From Ruegeria_C sp041537905 (GTDB lineage: Bacteria > Pseudomonadota > Alphaproteobacteria > Rhodobacterales > Rhodobacteraceae), in the NCBI RefSeq assembly GCF_041537905.1, contig NZ_JBGRUO010000001.1, forward strand, positions 1 to 64,000: 64,000 nt of DNA, in the 5' to 3' direction. Numbering within the stretch: the first letter of the stretch is position 1; every line of letters begins with the position of its first letter. The notes beneath the pieces are model-generated. The model had not been told where the DNA came from, searched no databases, and saw only the letters and a program-made list of their open reading frames with translations. Below are positions 25,208-34,242 of this stretch, in pieces. The translations under genes were made by a program, and so were the position numbers.

Positions 25208-25865
25208 GCCCATGCGCAGCCAGCGGCTGATTGGCGTCCACCGTTTCCTGAATGGGCTGGCCCGGCACCAAGACCGTCCGCAATGCCTTGTCAGCAAAGA
25301 CCCGTTCCCGCGCTGTGCGGCTTTCGAACCAGGACAAAACCATCGAGGTCGGCATTGCCACGGCGAGGCCCACGGCAGTTGTCACCAGGGCAACCCAGAT
25401 CCCCCCCGCGAGCAGCGACGGATCGACCGAGGCACCGGCACTCTGAAGGCTCTGGAAGGCGTCAATCATCCCCAAAACCGTTCCGAACAAACCAAGGAGA
25501 GGTGCGAGTTGAGCAACTGTATCCAAAAGACGGAAGCCACGCTCAAGCCCGGCGAGCGCCAGCCCTGCCTCTGCATCCAAACGGTCATCCAGATTTGGCG
25601 CGTCCCGCGCATCCATCGCCGCTGCCACGATAGGCGCAAGATAGCTTCTGCTCTTTGACAGGCGCTCACGCGCCGCGCTGCGATCTCCGGCATCCCAATC
25701 CTGCAGGGCCTGCGACAAAACCCGATGCCGCCCCACTCCGCAGGCTGCAAACTGCCACAGCTTGTAAAGTGTAACCGCCACGGTCAGCACGGACATGAAA
25801 AGCAGGATTGCGACAACAGGCCCGCCAAGGGCAAGAATTTCACGAAGAGAATTCAGCAAGTTCAT
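25200..25865 (-). CDS. MotA/TolQ/ExbB proton channel family protein
   Basis: 221 residues with three membrane helices: one near the N-terminus (~13-33) and the conserved pair (~115-135 and ~155-178) carrying LDTVAQLAPLLGLFGTVLGMI and GGIWVALVTTAVGLAVAMP. It forms the pentameric channel energising TonB (or a Tol-like partner). The ATG at 25865 overlaps the upstream gene by four bases. Confidence 0.92.
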   Translation of the reverse strand: MNLLNSLREILALGGPVVAILLFMSVLTVAVTLYKLWQFAACGVGRHRVLSQALQDWDAGDRSAARERLSKSRSYLAPIVAAAMDARDAPNLDDRLDAEAGLALAGLERGFRLLDTVAQLAPLLGLFGTVLGMIDAFQSLQSAGASVDPSLLAGGIWVALVTTAVGLAVAMPTSMVLSWFESRTARERVFADKALRTVLVPGQPIQETVDANQPLAAHGHA

Positions 25866-26293
25866 CCAAGCAACTCCATATCGACCCGACTAGTTAGCGA
25901 CAGAGCCTCCTGGCAAACATCGCTCTCGGCGCCATCTACAACGCATGATCTTGCGCCATTGATCAATGCGCGGCCCACGGCGTTGCAGGTCATTCCGGGG
26001 AGGTCAAACTGGCGCACACGCGGGCGGCCGACCGGCAGGTCACGAAAATCAAAAAGCGAAAGGGTTACAACACCACCCGCCGTATCAAAAATCACGGTCT
26101 CAAAGACCGCTTCATCGATGGTTGTTCCGGTAAGGTTTTCCACGAGGAAGGACAATCGGCACGCCTCGCCAACGTCCTGTACGGCGTTCAGTTCCACTGA
26201 AAGCGTCGAGGCAGGAGCGTCGCCAGACTGCGCGCGTAGCCCCAAAGGAAGCAGGCTTGCCACTAAAACGAGAGCGAAACGGAGAAGCATCAT
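25862..26293 (-). CDS. putative periplasmic protein at the head of the tonB-exbBDD operon
   Basis: 143 residues, signal peptide ~1-22 (LLPLGLRAQS), then a predicted beta-rich domain of ~120 residues with four cysteines (GEACRLSF, GMTCNAV, RSCVV, DVCQEA) that could form two disulfides. I do not recognise the family by name. Four-base overlap with exbB argues for a functional link to the TonB system, for example as an accessory subunit. Confidence 0.75.
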   Translation of the reverse strand: MMLLRFALVLVASLLPLGLRAQSGDAPASTLSVELNAVQDVGEACRLSFLVENLTGTTIDEAVFETVIFDTAGGVVTLSLFDFRDLPVGRPRVRQFDLPGMTCNAVGRALINGARSCVVDGAESDVCQEALSLTSRVDMELLG

Positions 26294-26596
26294 TGACCGG
26301 CACCCAATTGCTTGCGCTGAATTCGAACACCCGCAATGTCTTGCTGGCTGTCCCCTCTCTTACCTGACACGGTATTCACATCAAAGGGTCGTTGAGACTA
26401 TTGTGATATGGCCGGAGCCTAAGGGTGGTTTCAGGCAGATTTTGGCCACATTGAGTGGCGACTCGCCGCGAGTATTCGAAACGGAGCTGGGCTGCCCTGA
26501 ACGGCCTCAGCTGGTCCGATAGGCGCTTCAAACCGACCTTCGCCATTGCGTATGAGCCTTATGAAGATCGCACCGCGCTTCCCCCGAGACCCGTTC
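26294..26596. other. 303-bp intergenic region without recognised gene
   Basis: Lies upstream of the minus-strand exb operon and downstream of the puuB-like gene. It presumably holds the promoter of the exb operon near 26300-26400, but I found no convincing -35/-10 pair, hairpin or conserved small frame. Reading frames crossing it have no plausible start or composition. Confidence 0.4.
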
Positions 26597-27892
26597 CTAC
26601 AGCCTGTCGCGCAGGCTGTACCAAAGCATCGCCAGTACCAGCAGCGGTGAGCGCAGCGTCGCACCGCCGGGAAAGCGGGCAGTCGGCACCTGCGCCATCA
26701 GGTCGAACCGTTCGGCCTGTCCGGTGATGGCCTCACAGGCGATCTGGCCCGAGAGCGTGGCCATGCCCACCCCATGTCCGGAAAACCCCGACAGCGACAG
26801 GATGTTCCCGCGCAGCCGCGCGTAATGCGGCATCCGGTTCATGGTGATGCCCAGCGTCCCACCCCAGGCATAGTCGATCCGGGTCTCACGCAGTTGCGGG
26901 AAAATCTCCAGCATCGGCTTGCGCACTTTCGCAGCGATATCCGCCGGGAAGCGGTAGCCATAGCTTTCGGTGCCTCCAAACAGCAGCCGGTGATCGGCGG
27001 AAAACCGGAAATAGTTCACCACAAACTTGCTGTCAGCCACGGCAACATTGCCTCGGATCAGGTCTTCCTGCTGGTCCGGCGTCATCGGCTCGGTGGCGAC
27101 GATATAGTTGTTGATCGGCATGACCCGCGCCGCCACCTCGCGCTGCAGACCTCCCAGATAGCCATTGCAGCCCAGCACAACATAGCGCGCGGAAATAGTC
27201 GCGTCCGGGGTGCGCAACTGCGTCGGGGTGCCCGAATCCAGTTCCTGAACCTTGGAACGTTCGAATATCCGCACCCCCGACAGCACCGCCAGACGCGCGA
27301 GGCCAAAGGCGAAGTTCAGCGGGTGGATATGCCCCGCGCCCATGTCGATGGTGCCGCCGTGATAGGCGGGCGAGTTCACCAGATGGCGGCATTCCTCGCC
27401 GTCCAGAGGCCGGATCTTGTCATAGCCATATTCGGTATTGAGCTTGTCCGCATACTCCCAGCTATGGGGCACATACCGCGCGCGGTGATCGGCATGGATG
27501 ATCCCGTCATGGAACGGCATATCCACCTCGGCACATAGCGCGCGCACCAGATCAACCGATTGCGTTGCGATCCGCCACAGCTCGCGCGCATGGGGTTTGC
27601 CCAGCATCTCCTCCAGCGCGTCCTGCTCCACGCGCTGGCCCTGCCCCACCTGCCCGCCATTGCGCCCCGATGCGCCAAAGCCGACGCGCTGCGCCTCCAG
27701 CAGCACCACGTCATAGCCGCGCCGGGCCAGATGCAGCGCCGCCGACAACCCGGTGAAGCCACCGCCCACCACGCAGACATCACAGCTCAGCGCGCCGCGT
27801 GCAGGCTCGAACGGGTCCAGCGGTCGGGCGGTCGCCGCGTAGTAAGAGGCAGGGTATTCCCCCGGCCGGTCATTGGCGCTCAGCAGGTCCAC
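26597..27892 (-). CDS. FAD-dependent oxidase, gamma-glutamylputrescine oxidase-like
   Basis: 431 residues, DAO/OrdL family. FAD-binding VVGGGFTGLSAALHLARRG near residue 42-60, followed by FGASGRNGGQVGQGQR, the PuuB-type block. C-terminal LSGFSGHGVGMATLSG contacts the flavin. PuuB oxidises gamma-glutamylputrescine to the aldehyde, H2O2 and ammonia. It lies 4 bp after the putrescine aminotransferase gene in the same operon, which supports a polyamine role. No gamma-glutamylputrescine synthetase is in the window. Confidence 0.85.
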   Translation of the reverse strand: MDLLSANDRPGEYPASYYAATARPLDPFEPARGALSCDVCVVGGGFTGLSAALHLARRGYDVVLLEAQRVGFGASGRNGGQVGQGQRVEQDALEEMLGKPHARELWRIATQSVDLVRALCAEVDMPFHDGIIHADHRARYVPHSWEYADKLNTEYGYDKIRPLDGEECRHLVNSPAYHGGTIDMGAGHIHPLNFAFGLARLAVLSGVRIFERSKVQELDSGTPTQLRTPDATISARYVVLGCNGYLGGLQREVAARVMPINNYIVATEPMTPDQQEDLIRGNVAVADSKFVVNYFRFSADHRLLFGGTESYGYRFPADIAAKVRKPMLEIFPQLRETRIDYAWGGTLGITMNRMPHYARLRGNILSLSGFSGHGVGMATLSGQIACEAITGQAERFDLMAQVPTARFPGGATLRSPLLVLAMLWYSLRDRL

Positions 27893-27896
27893 AAAC

Positions 27897-29291
27897 TCAG
27901 GCCGCCCGGTTCAAGCCATCCGCCTCAAGCTGCGCCAGACATTCATCCAGCGACAGGCGCGCCCGCGCGATCAGGATGTCGATCTCGTCCGGGGTGATGA
28001 CCAGCGGCGGCGAGATGATCATCCGGTCGCCCACATGGCGCATGATGGCGTTATTGGCAAAGCAGCGGTCGCGGCAGATATGGCCCACGACGCCCGGCTC
28101 TGAGGCAAAGGGCGCGCGGCTGGCCTTGTCCGGCGTCAGCGCGATCGAGGCCATCATGCCCGCGATCTTCGCCTCACCCACAAGCGGGTGATCCAGCAAC
28201 CCCTCCCACTTCTCTTTCAGATAGGGCGCGGCAACGTTCTGGACGTGACCGACAATGTCTTCTTCTTCCATGATCCGCAGATTTTCCAGCGCCACCGCAG
28301 CGGCGACGGGGTGACCGGAATAGGTGTAGCCATGATTGAAATCTGTCCCCGACAAGACCTGCGCGATCTCGCTCGTCACCACCGAGGCCCCGATGGGCTG
28401 ATAGCCCGAGCTCAGCCCCTTGGCGAGTGTCATGATATCCGGCTGGATGCCGAATGTTTGCGAGCCGAACCAATTGCCGGTACGGCCAAACCCGCAGATC
28501 ACCTCATCCGCAATCAGGAGGATGCCATATTTGCGGCAGATGCGCTGGATTTCCGGCCAGTAGCTCTCGGGCGGGATGATCACGCCACCAGCACCCTGCA
28601 CCGGTTCACCGATAAAGGCCGCGACCTTGTCAGGGCCGACCTCCTTGATCTTGGCCTCCAACTGGCGCGCGCGTTCCAGACCGAACTCTTCGGGCGTCAT
28701 CTCGCCACCCTCCGCCCACCAGTTTGGCTGGTCGATAAACTCGATCCCCGGAATCGGCAGACCGCCCTGACCGTGCATCCCCTTCATCCCGCCCAGGCTG
28801 GTGCCGCCGATGGTCGAGCCATGATAGGCGTTCCAGCGCGAGATGATCACATTGCGCTCGGGCTGGCCTTTCTCGGCCCAATAGGTGCGCACCAGGCGGA
28901 TATTGGTGTCATTGGCGTCCGACCCGCCGGTCGAAAAGAACACATGGTTCAGATCGCCCGGTGTCAGCTCGGCCAATTTCTGAGCCAGCATCAAGGCCGG
29001 TGTATGCGTGGTTTGAAAAAACGTGTTGTAATAGGGCAGTTCCCGCATCTGCCGGGCAGCCACATCGGCCAACTCGTCGCGCCCATAGCCGATATTGACA
29101 CACCACAGCCCGGCCATTCCGTCGATGATCTCGTTCCCATCGCTGTCCTTCAGCCAGACCCCTTTTGCGCTCTTGATCACGCGGGCGCCTTGTTGGCCCA
29201 GGTCCTGATTGTGAGAAAACGGGTGAAGGTGATGCGCCGCGTCCAGCGCTTGCAGCTCTGCGGTGGGCAGATGATTGGCCATTGTCGTCAT
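27897..29291 (-). CDS. putrescine aminotransferase (class III, SpuC-like)
   Basis: 464 residues. Class III PLP aminotransferase with HLHPFSHNQDL at the N-terminus, GMAGLWCVNIGYGR, FFSTGGSDANDTNIRL, ADEVICGFGRTG and the PLP lysine in MTLAKGLSSGYQP. These features match polyamine:pyruvate transaminases such as SpuC. It transfers the amino group of putrescine to pyruvate, giving 4-aminobutanal. Start ATG at 29291 has AAGAGA upstream; ATG at 29282 is an alternative. First gene of the minus-strand arm. Confidence 0.9.
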   Translation of the reverse strand: MTTMANHLPTAELQALDAAHHLHPFSHNQDLGQQGARVIKSAKGVWLKDSDGNEIIDGMAGLWCVNIGYGRDELADVAARQMRELPYYNTFFQTTHTPALMLAQKLAELTPGDLNHVFFSTGGSDANDTNIRLVRTYWAEKGQPERNVIISRWNAYHGSTIGGTSLGGMKGMHGQGGLPIPGIEFIDQPNWWAEGGEMTPEEFGLERARQLEAKIKEVGPDKVAAFIGEPVQGAGGVIIPPESYWPEIQRICRKYGILLIADEVICGFGRTGNWFGSQTFGIQPDIMTLAKGLSSGYQPIGASVVTSEIAQVLSGTDFNHGYTYSGHPVAAAVALENLRIMEEEDIVGHVQNVAAPYLKEKWEGLLDHPLVGEAKIAGMMASIALTPDKASRAPFASEPGVVGHICRDRCFANNAIMRHVGDRMIISPPLVITPDEIDILIARARLSLDECLAQLEADGLNRAA

Positions 29292-29393
29292 GTCGGATCT
29301 CTTGAGCTATGGCGTTCAATCCGGGGATGGCCTTGTGGCGGCCACCGGTCCGGGTTGATCCCGCGAGGATGAAGTCAGGTGAGACCGTTGGAT

Positions 29394-29403
29394 TTTGATC
29401 AAA
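29394..29403. promoter_or_regulatory. palindrome TTTGATCAAA upstream of the aminotransferase gene
   Basis: A 10-bp perfect palindrome ~103 bp upstream of the aminotransferase start. The same motif, extended to 12 bp, lies before potF at 30213-30224. Sharing between the two arms of the polyamine locus suggests an operator, most simply for the GntR protein encoded between them. Confidence 0.45.
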
Positions 29404-29458
29404 TTATGAGCCTGCGTCAATCCACCTCGCGATCAGCGGGATAACCGGGTGCTCCGAC

Positions 29459-30148
29459 CTAACCGTCCATCGACTGGCGCACGAAATCCATCCCCTGCCG
29501 GATGTCCCCTTCGATCGCGTCGGCAACCTCCTGCGGCACACCGCTGCGCAGGGCCGCGATCGCCTGCTGGTGCAGGTCTTTGAGGTTCGACGTGCCATAG
29601 CGCCCACAGACAACCCGCAGCGAGGGGCCGGCCTGCAACCATAGCGACTCGGTGATCCGCCGCAGGATTGGCGCCTCTGCCGCGTCATAGAGCGTGAAAT
29701 GGAACCGAAAGTTCGCCTCAAGATAGCCCCGGATATCGCCGCCCTTGATGGCCTGATCGACCCGCGCATCCAGCCGCTCCATATCCTGTATGATCGCCGC
29801 AGCGTCCCGCGTTGCCGCCATGAAAGCCAGTTTGGGTTCGACCGTCAGGCGCACCAGATCGATCTGGGCCAGCCTGTCGGGCGTCATCACCGGCACTTCG
29901 ACCCGGCGGTTTTCGCGGGCCGCCAGCGCCCCTTCGGCGGTCAGACGACGCATCGCCTCGCGCACCGGAGTGATTCCCGCGCCGATCATGTCGGCCAGAC
30001 CATGGATCGTCAGCGGTTGGCCCGGCACGACCTCGCCAAACAGGATCAGTTCCTTAACCTGAATATAGATCGCCTCATGTTCGGGCCGTTTTCCAACAAG
30101 CCGGTTCATTTTTTGATCTTTCTTCTGAGATCGATTGGGGTGGGGCAT
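29459..30148 (-). CDS. GntR family transcriptional regulator (FCD), putative polyamine-locus regulator
   Basis: 229 residues from the ATG at 30148, which has GAGAGA upstream; ATG at 30109 is a possible shorter start. N-terminal winged helix (LTIHGLADMIGAGITPVREAMRRL) and C-terminal FCD domain (FRFHFTLYDAAEAPIL, LWLQAGPSLR). It lies between the minus-strand catabolic genes and the divergent potFGHI operon, so I infer control of both; the effector could be putrescine or a breakdown product. Confidence 0.9.
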   Translation of the reverse strand: MPHPNRSQKKDQKMNRLVGKRPEHEAIYIQVKELILFGEVVPGQPLTIHGLADMIGAGITPVREAMRRLTAEGALAARENRRVEVPVMTPDRLAQIDLVRLTVEPKLAFMAATRDAAAIIQDMERLDARVDQAIKGGDIRGYLEANFRFHFTLYDAAEAPILRRITESLWLQAGPSLRVVCGRYGTSNLKDLHQQAIAALRSGVPQEVADAIEGDIRQGMDFVRQSMDG

Positions 30149-30212
30149 CAATTCTCTCTACTCAACTGTCAAAAAACTATCATACTGTTCCCCGGGGATG
30201 AAAAAGAATCGG

Positions 30213-30224
30213 TTTTGATCAAAA
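30213..30224. promoter_or_regulatory. palindrome TTTTGATCAAAA upstream of potF
   Basis: Perfect 12-bp palindrome 38 bp before the potF start, in the 114-bp gap between gntR and potF. The core recurs at 29394-29403 before the aminotransferase gene. It resembles neither a -10 nor a -35 element. Candidate operator for the locus regulator. Confidence 0.5.
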
Positions 30225-30262
30225 TCCGACGCCATGCCCATCGTGACCAACAGGAGGATTGA

Positions 30263-31351
30263 ATGCCAAGAAAGATCACTGGCGCCCTCGCAGCCGTCGC
30301 GCTTCTGGCGCCGTTTGCGGCCTGGGCCGAAGAGGTACGTGTCTATAACTGGTCTGACTATATCGACGAAGACCTGCTGAAAAAATTCGAGGAAGAGACA
30401 GGCTATGACCTGATCTATGACGTCTTCGACAGCAACGAGGTTCTGGAAACCAAGATGCTGGCGGGCGGCTCGGGCTATGATGTCGTGGTGCCAACCGGCG
30501 ATTTCCTGCAGCGGCAGGTCTCGGCGGGCGCGTTTCAGAAGCTCGACAAATCCAAGCTGCCCAATGCCGGCAACATGTGGGACATGATCGAGGACCGGAC
30601 ATCGCAATACGATCCGGGCAATGAATACTCGATCAACTACATGTGGGGTACAACGGGCGTCGGGCTCAATGTCGGCAAGGTCAAGGAAGTGCTGGGCGAG
30701 GATGCGCCGCTCAACAGCATGGATCTGGTGCTGGACCCGGCCAATATGGAGAAACTGGCCGCGTGCGGGGTCTATTTCCTGGATGCCCCGACCGAGATCG
30801 TGCCGATGGTGCTGCAATATCTGGGTGAAGACCCGGACAGCGCCGATCCGGACGTGATCGGCAAGGCCGAAGCCCCGCTGATGGCGGTGCGGCCGCATAT
30901 CAAGAAGTTCCACAGCTCGGAATACATCAACGCGCTGGCCAATGGCGATATCTGCGTCGCTGTCGGCTGGTCGGGTGACGTGCTGCAGGCGCGCGATCGC
31001 GCGGTCGAGGCCGATAACGGTGTCGAGATCGCCTATCATCCCTTCACGCAGGGCTCGCTGATGTGGTTCGATCAGATGGCCATTCCCACCGACGCGCCCA
31101 ATCCCGACGGTGCGCACGCATTTCTGAACTTCATCATGGATGCTGAAAACATGGCTGCGGCCTCGAACTACGTCTATTTCGCCAATGGCAACAAGGCGTC
31201 ACAGGAGTTTCTGGCCGAAGACGTGATCGGGGATGTCGCGATCTATCCCGATGATGCGACGCTGGAAAAGCTCTATACCAAGTCGCCCTACCCGTCCAAG
31301 GTTCAGCGGGTGGTGACGCGGATGTGGACCAAGGTCAAATCCGGCACCTGA
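30263..31351 (+). CDS. potF: polyamine ABC transporter substrate-binding protein
   Basis: 362 residues, signal peptide ~1-21 (APFAAWAEE). The mature protein begins VRVYNWSDYIDEDLL, typical of PotF/PotD, and keeps the Trp- and Asp-lined ligand regions (YDVFDSNEVLETKMLAG, NYMWGTTGVGLN, GWSGDVLQARDRA). It captures putrescine-type polyamines in the periplasm for the PotGHI importer. The ATG follows a strong AGGAGG. A terminator-like hairpin separates it from the ATPase gene. Confidence 0.93.
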   Translation: MPRKITGALAAVALLAPFAAWAEEVRVYNWSDYIDEDLLKKFEEETGYDLIYDVFDSNEVLETKMLAGGSGYDVVVPTGDFLQRQVSAGAFQKLDKSKLPNAGNMWDMIEDRTSQYDPGNEYSINYMWGTTGVGLNVGKVKEVLGEDAPLNSMDLVLDPANMEKLAACGVYFLDAPTEIVPMVLQYLGEDPDSADPDVIGKAEAPLMAVRPHIKKFHSSEYINALANGDICVAVGWSGDVLQARDRAVEADNGVEIAYHPFTQGSLMWFDQMAIPTDAPNPDGAHAFLNFIMDAENMAAASNYVYFANGNKASQEFLAEDVIGDVAIYPDDATLEKLYTKSPYPSKVQRVVTRMWTKVKSGT

Positions 31352-31360
31352 GCTGGACCC

Positions 31361-31395
31361 CGGCGGGACGCAGGCAGCGCCCCGCCGTTTTCTTT
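31361..31395 (+). terminator. hairpin with T-rich tail between potF and potG (attenuator)
   Basis: CGGCGGG (31361-31367) pairs perfectly with CCCGCCG (31381-31387) across a 13-nt loop and is followed by TTTTCTTT. This is a partial intrinsic terminator inside the operon, which would give more binding protein than transporter, a usual ratio for ABC importers. Confidence 0.6.
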
Positions 31396-31412
31396 CAGAA
31401 CAAGGACTTGCC

Positions 31413-32540
31413 GTGGACGCCTCCGCTTTCGCCCCTTGGGAAGATCCCCAGGCCCAACCGTTGATCCGGTTCAAGAACGTCACCAAGTCATTCGGCGCCT
31501 TCACGGCCATTGACGATCTGTCGCTGGATATCTTCGAGAAAGAGTTCTTTGCCCTGCTGGGCCCCTCGGGCTGCGGCAAGACCACCATGATGCGGATGCT
31601 TGCCGGGTTCGAAACACCCACCAGCGGCGTGATCGAACTGGCCGGCCAGGACATCGCGCCGGTGCCACCCAACCAGCGTGCGGTGAACATGATGTTCCAG
31701 TCTTACGCGCTGTTTCCCCATCTCAGCATCTGGGACAATATCGCCTTCGGGCTGAAACGCGACAAGATGCCCAAACATGACCTGCAGGAACGGGTCGAGG
31801 CGATGCTGAAACTGACCCGACTGGAACAGTTCGCCCGCCGCAAGCCACACCAGATTTCCGGCGGACAGCGGCAGCGGGTGGCGCTGGCGCGCTCGCTGGC
31901 CAAGGCGCCGAAACTGCTGCTGCTGGATGAACCTCTGGGCGCGCTCGACAAGAAGCTGCGCCAGGACACACAGTTCGAACTGATGGATATTCAGGAAACC
32001 ACCGGCACTACTTTCGTGATCGTCACCCATGATCAGGAAGAGGCGATGACCGTGGCCAGCCGCGTCGCGGTGATGGATCATGGCCGCATCATTCAGGCCG
32101 ACACGCCCGACCGTATCTACGAATCGCCGAACTCGGTTTATGTGGCCGATTTCATTGGTGACGTGAACATCATCCAAGGGCAGGCCAACCCCGGAGAGGG
32201 CGAAGGGTACCGCCTGTTCTGGACCGAGGGCCAGCCGCCACTGATCGCAAACTCCACCAAGTCGTTTTCCGCCGGACAAACCTGCCATCTGGCGATCCGG
32301 CCCGAGAAGGTGACGATCAGCGCGGAACGCCCCGAGAGTGCCGCAAACGTGGTGCAGGGCAAGGTGCTGGACATCGCCTATCTGGGCAACCTGTCGACCT
32401 ATCACGTTGAACTGCCCAATGGCGTTGTGATCAAGGCGCAGACCGCCAATACCCGCCGCATCTCGCGCCGCTCCTTCACATGGGAAGACCCCGTCTGGCT
32501 GTCCTGGACCGCCACGGCGGGCGTCCTGCTGGCGAACTGA
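31413..32540 (+). CDS. potG: polyamine ABC transporter ATP-binding protein
   Basis: 375 residues starting with GTG at 31413, preceded by AAGGA. Walker A GPSGCGKTT, signature SGGQRQRVALARSL, Walker B LLLLDEPLGALD, H-loop VTHDQEEAM; a C-terminal TOBE domain (~290-370) completes the PotA/PotG type. It powers polyamine import with the PotHI permeases that follow. Its stop overlaps the potH start (TGATG). Confidence 0.94.
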   Translation: MDASAFAPWEDPQAQPLIRFKNVTKSFGAFTAIDDLSLDIFEKEFFALLGPSGCGKTTMMRMLAGFETPTSGVIELAGQDIAPVPPNQRAVNMMFQSYALFPHLSIWDNIAFGLKRDKMPKHDLQERVEAMLKLTRLEQFARRKPHQISGGQRQRVALARSLAKAPKLLLLDEPLGALDKKLRQDTQFELMDIQETTGTTFVIVTHDQEEAMTVASRVAVMDHGRIIQADTPDRIYESPNSVYVADFIGDVNIIQGQANPGEGEGYRLFWTEGQPPLIANSTKSFSAGQTCHLAIRPEKVTISAERPESAANVVQGKVLDIAYLGNLSTYHVELPNGVVIKAQTANTRRISRRSFTWEDPVWLSWTATAGVLLAN

Positions 32541-33430
32541 TGCGGCGGTTCTTCCTGATCGCCGTCCCCTATGCCTGGCTGCTGGTCCTGTTCCTGATCC
32601 CCTTCGTGATCGTGCTCAAGATATCGCTGTCGGATACCGAATTGGCCATCCCGCCCTACACGCCCACATTGGACCTTTCGGAGGGCTGGGCTGGCATCAA
32701 AAACTTCTTTGCCGGGCTCGATCTGGAAAACTTCGTCTGGCTGACCGAGGATGACCTCTACTGGAAGGCCTATCTGAGCAGCCTCTGGATCGCCACCTGC
32801 TCAACCATCCTGACCCTGCTGATCGGCTTTCCCATCGCCTATGGCATGGCGCGCAGCCCCGAGGAATGGCGTGCCACGCTGATGATGCTGGTGATCCTGC
32901 CCTTCTGGACCTCGTTCCTGATCCGGGTCTACGCGTGGATGGGTATCCTCAGCAATGAAGGGTTCCTGAACCAGTTCCTGCTGTGGATCGGTATCATCGA
33001 CACGCCTTTGACCATCCTAAACACCAACACCGCCGTCTATATCGGCATCGTCTACACCTACCTGCCCTTCATGATCCTGCCGATCTATGCCGCGCTTGAT
33101 CGACTGGACGGATCGCTGATCGAGGCCGCCGAAGATCTGGGTTGCTCGCGGCTGATGGCCTTCTGGCTGGTCACCCTGCCCCTGTCGCGCCCCGGCATCA
33201 TCGCGGGCTGCTTCCTCGTCTTCATCCCAGCGCTGGGGGAATTTGTGATCCCCTCACTGCTGGGCGGATCGGGCACGCTGATGATCGGCAAGGTGCTGTG
33301 GGAGGAGTTCTTCTCCAACCGCGACTGGCCGGTGGCCTCTGCCGTGGCGGTGCTGCTGCTGCTGATCCTGGTGATCCCGATCGTGCTGTTCCAGCGCAAC
33401 CAGCAGAAACAGCAGGAGGCTGATCAATGA
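32540..33430 (+). CDS. potH: polyamine ABC transporter permease
   Basis: 296 residues, six predicted membrane helices, with the ABC permease EAA loop EAAEDLGCSRLMAFWLVTLPLSRPG. The PotH/PotB type has an N-terminal periplasmic loop after helix 1, seen here (~35-75). The ATG at 32540 overlaps the potG stop; the frame upstream lies inside potG. It overlaps potI by four bases. Confidence 0.93.
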   Translation: MRRFFLIAVPYAWLLVLFLIPFVIVLKISLSDTELAIPPYTPTLDLSEGWAGIKNFFAGLDLENFVWLTEDDLYWKAYLSSLWIATCSTILTLLIGFPIAYGMARSPEEWRATLMMLVILPFWTSFLIRVYAWMGILSNEGFLNQFLLWIGIIDTPLTILNTNTAVYIGIVYTYLPFMILPIYAALDRLDGSLIEAAEDLGCSRLMAFWLVTLPLSRPGIIAGCFLVFIPALGEFVIPSLLGGSGTLMIGKVLWEEFFSNRDWPVASAVAVLLLLILVIPIVLFQRNQQKQQEADQ

Positions 33431-34242
33431 CGCGCCTGAGCTGGTTCAACGTGGTATCGCTGACGCTGGGCTTTGCCTTTCTCTACTTGCCGATGGTGAT
33501 TCTGATCATCTTCAGCTTCAACGAAAGCAAGCTGGTGACGGTCTGGGCGGGGTTCTCGACCAAATGGTATGGCGAATTGCTCCAGAACGAGGCGTTTCTG
33601 GATGCTGCCTGGGTCACGCTGCGGGTGGCGGTGTTTTCCTCGACCATCGCCACGGTGCTGGGTACGATGGCGGCCTATGTGCTGGTGCGCGGCGGGCGGT
33701 TCTTTGGCCGCACGCTGTTTTCCGGCATGATCTATGCCCCTTTGGTGATGCCCGAGGTGATCACCGGTCTGTCGCTGCTCTTGCTGTTCATCGGCATCGG
33801 GCTGGATCGCGGCATCTTCACCATCGTGCTGGCGCATACGACCTTTTCGATGTGCTATGTCTCGGTCGTCGTCTCCTCGCGCCTCGTCACATTCGATCGC
33901 TCTCTGGAAGAGGCGGCCCTTGATCTGGGCTGTTCCCCGGCCGAGGCGTTCCGACTGGTCACCCTGCCCATCATCGCACCTGCGGTGATCTCCGGCTGGC
34001 TGCTGGCCTTCACCCTGTCGCTGGATGATCTGGTGATCGCGTCCTTCACCTCAGGTCCGTCTTCGACCACCTTGCCGATCAAGATTTTCTCGTCGGTGCG
34101 GCTGGGCGTCAGCCCCGAGATCAACGCGCTGTCGACCCTTATGATCGCCGTCGTTGCCGTGGGCGTCATCATCGCGTCGCTGGTCACCAAACGCGCCGCT
34201 CTGCAGCGCAGGCGCGAGGAGCAGTTGGCCACGCAAACATGA
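33427..34242 (+). CDS. potI: polyamine ABC transporter permease
   Basis: 271 residues, six helices, PotC/PotI type. The N-terminus FLYLPMVILIIFSFNESKLVTVW and the EAA loop EAALDLGCSPAEAFRLVTLPIIAP are characteristic, with SLDDLVIASFTSGP after it. It forms the translocation pore with PotH. It overlaps potH and the following oxidase gene by four bases each. Confidence 0.94.
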   Translation: MTRLSWFNVVSLTLGFAFLYLPMVILIIFSFNESKLVTVWAGFSTKWYGELLQNEAFLDAAWVTLRVAVFSSTIATVLGTMAAYVLVRGGRFFGRTLFSGMIYAPLVMPEVITGLSLLLLFIGIGLDRGIFTIVLAHTTFSMCYVSVVVSSRLVTFDRSLEEAALDLGCSPAEAFRLVTLPIIAPAVISGWLLAFTLSLDDLVIASFTSGPSSTTLPIKIFSSVRLGVSPEINALSTLMIAVVAVGVIIASLVTKRAALQRRREEQLATQT

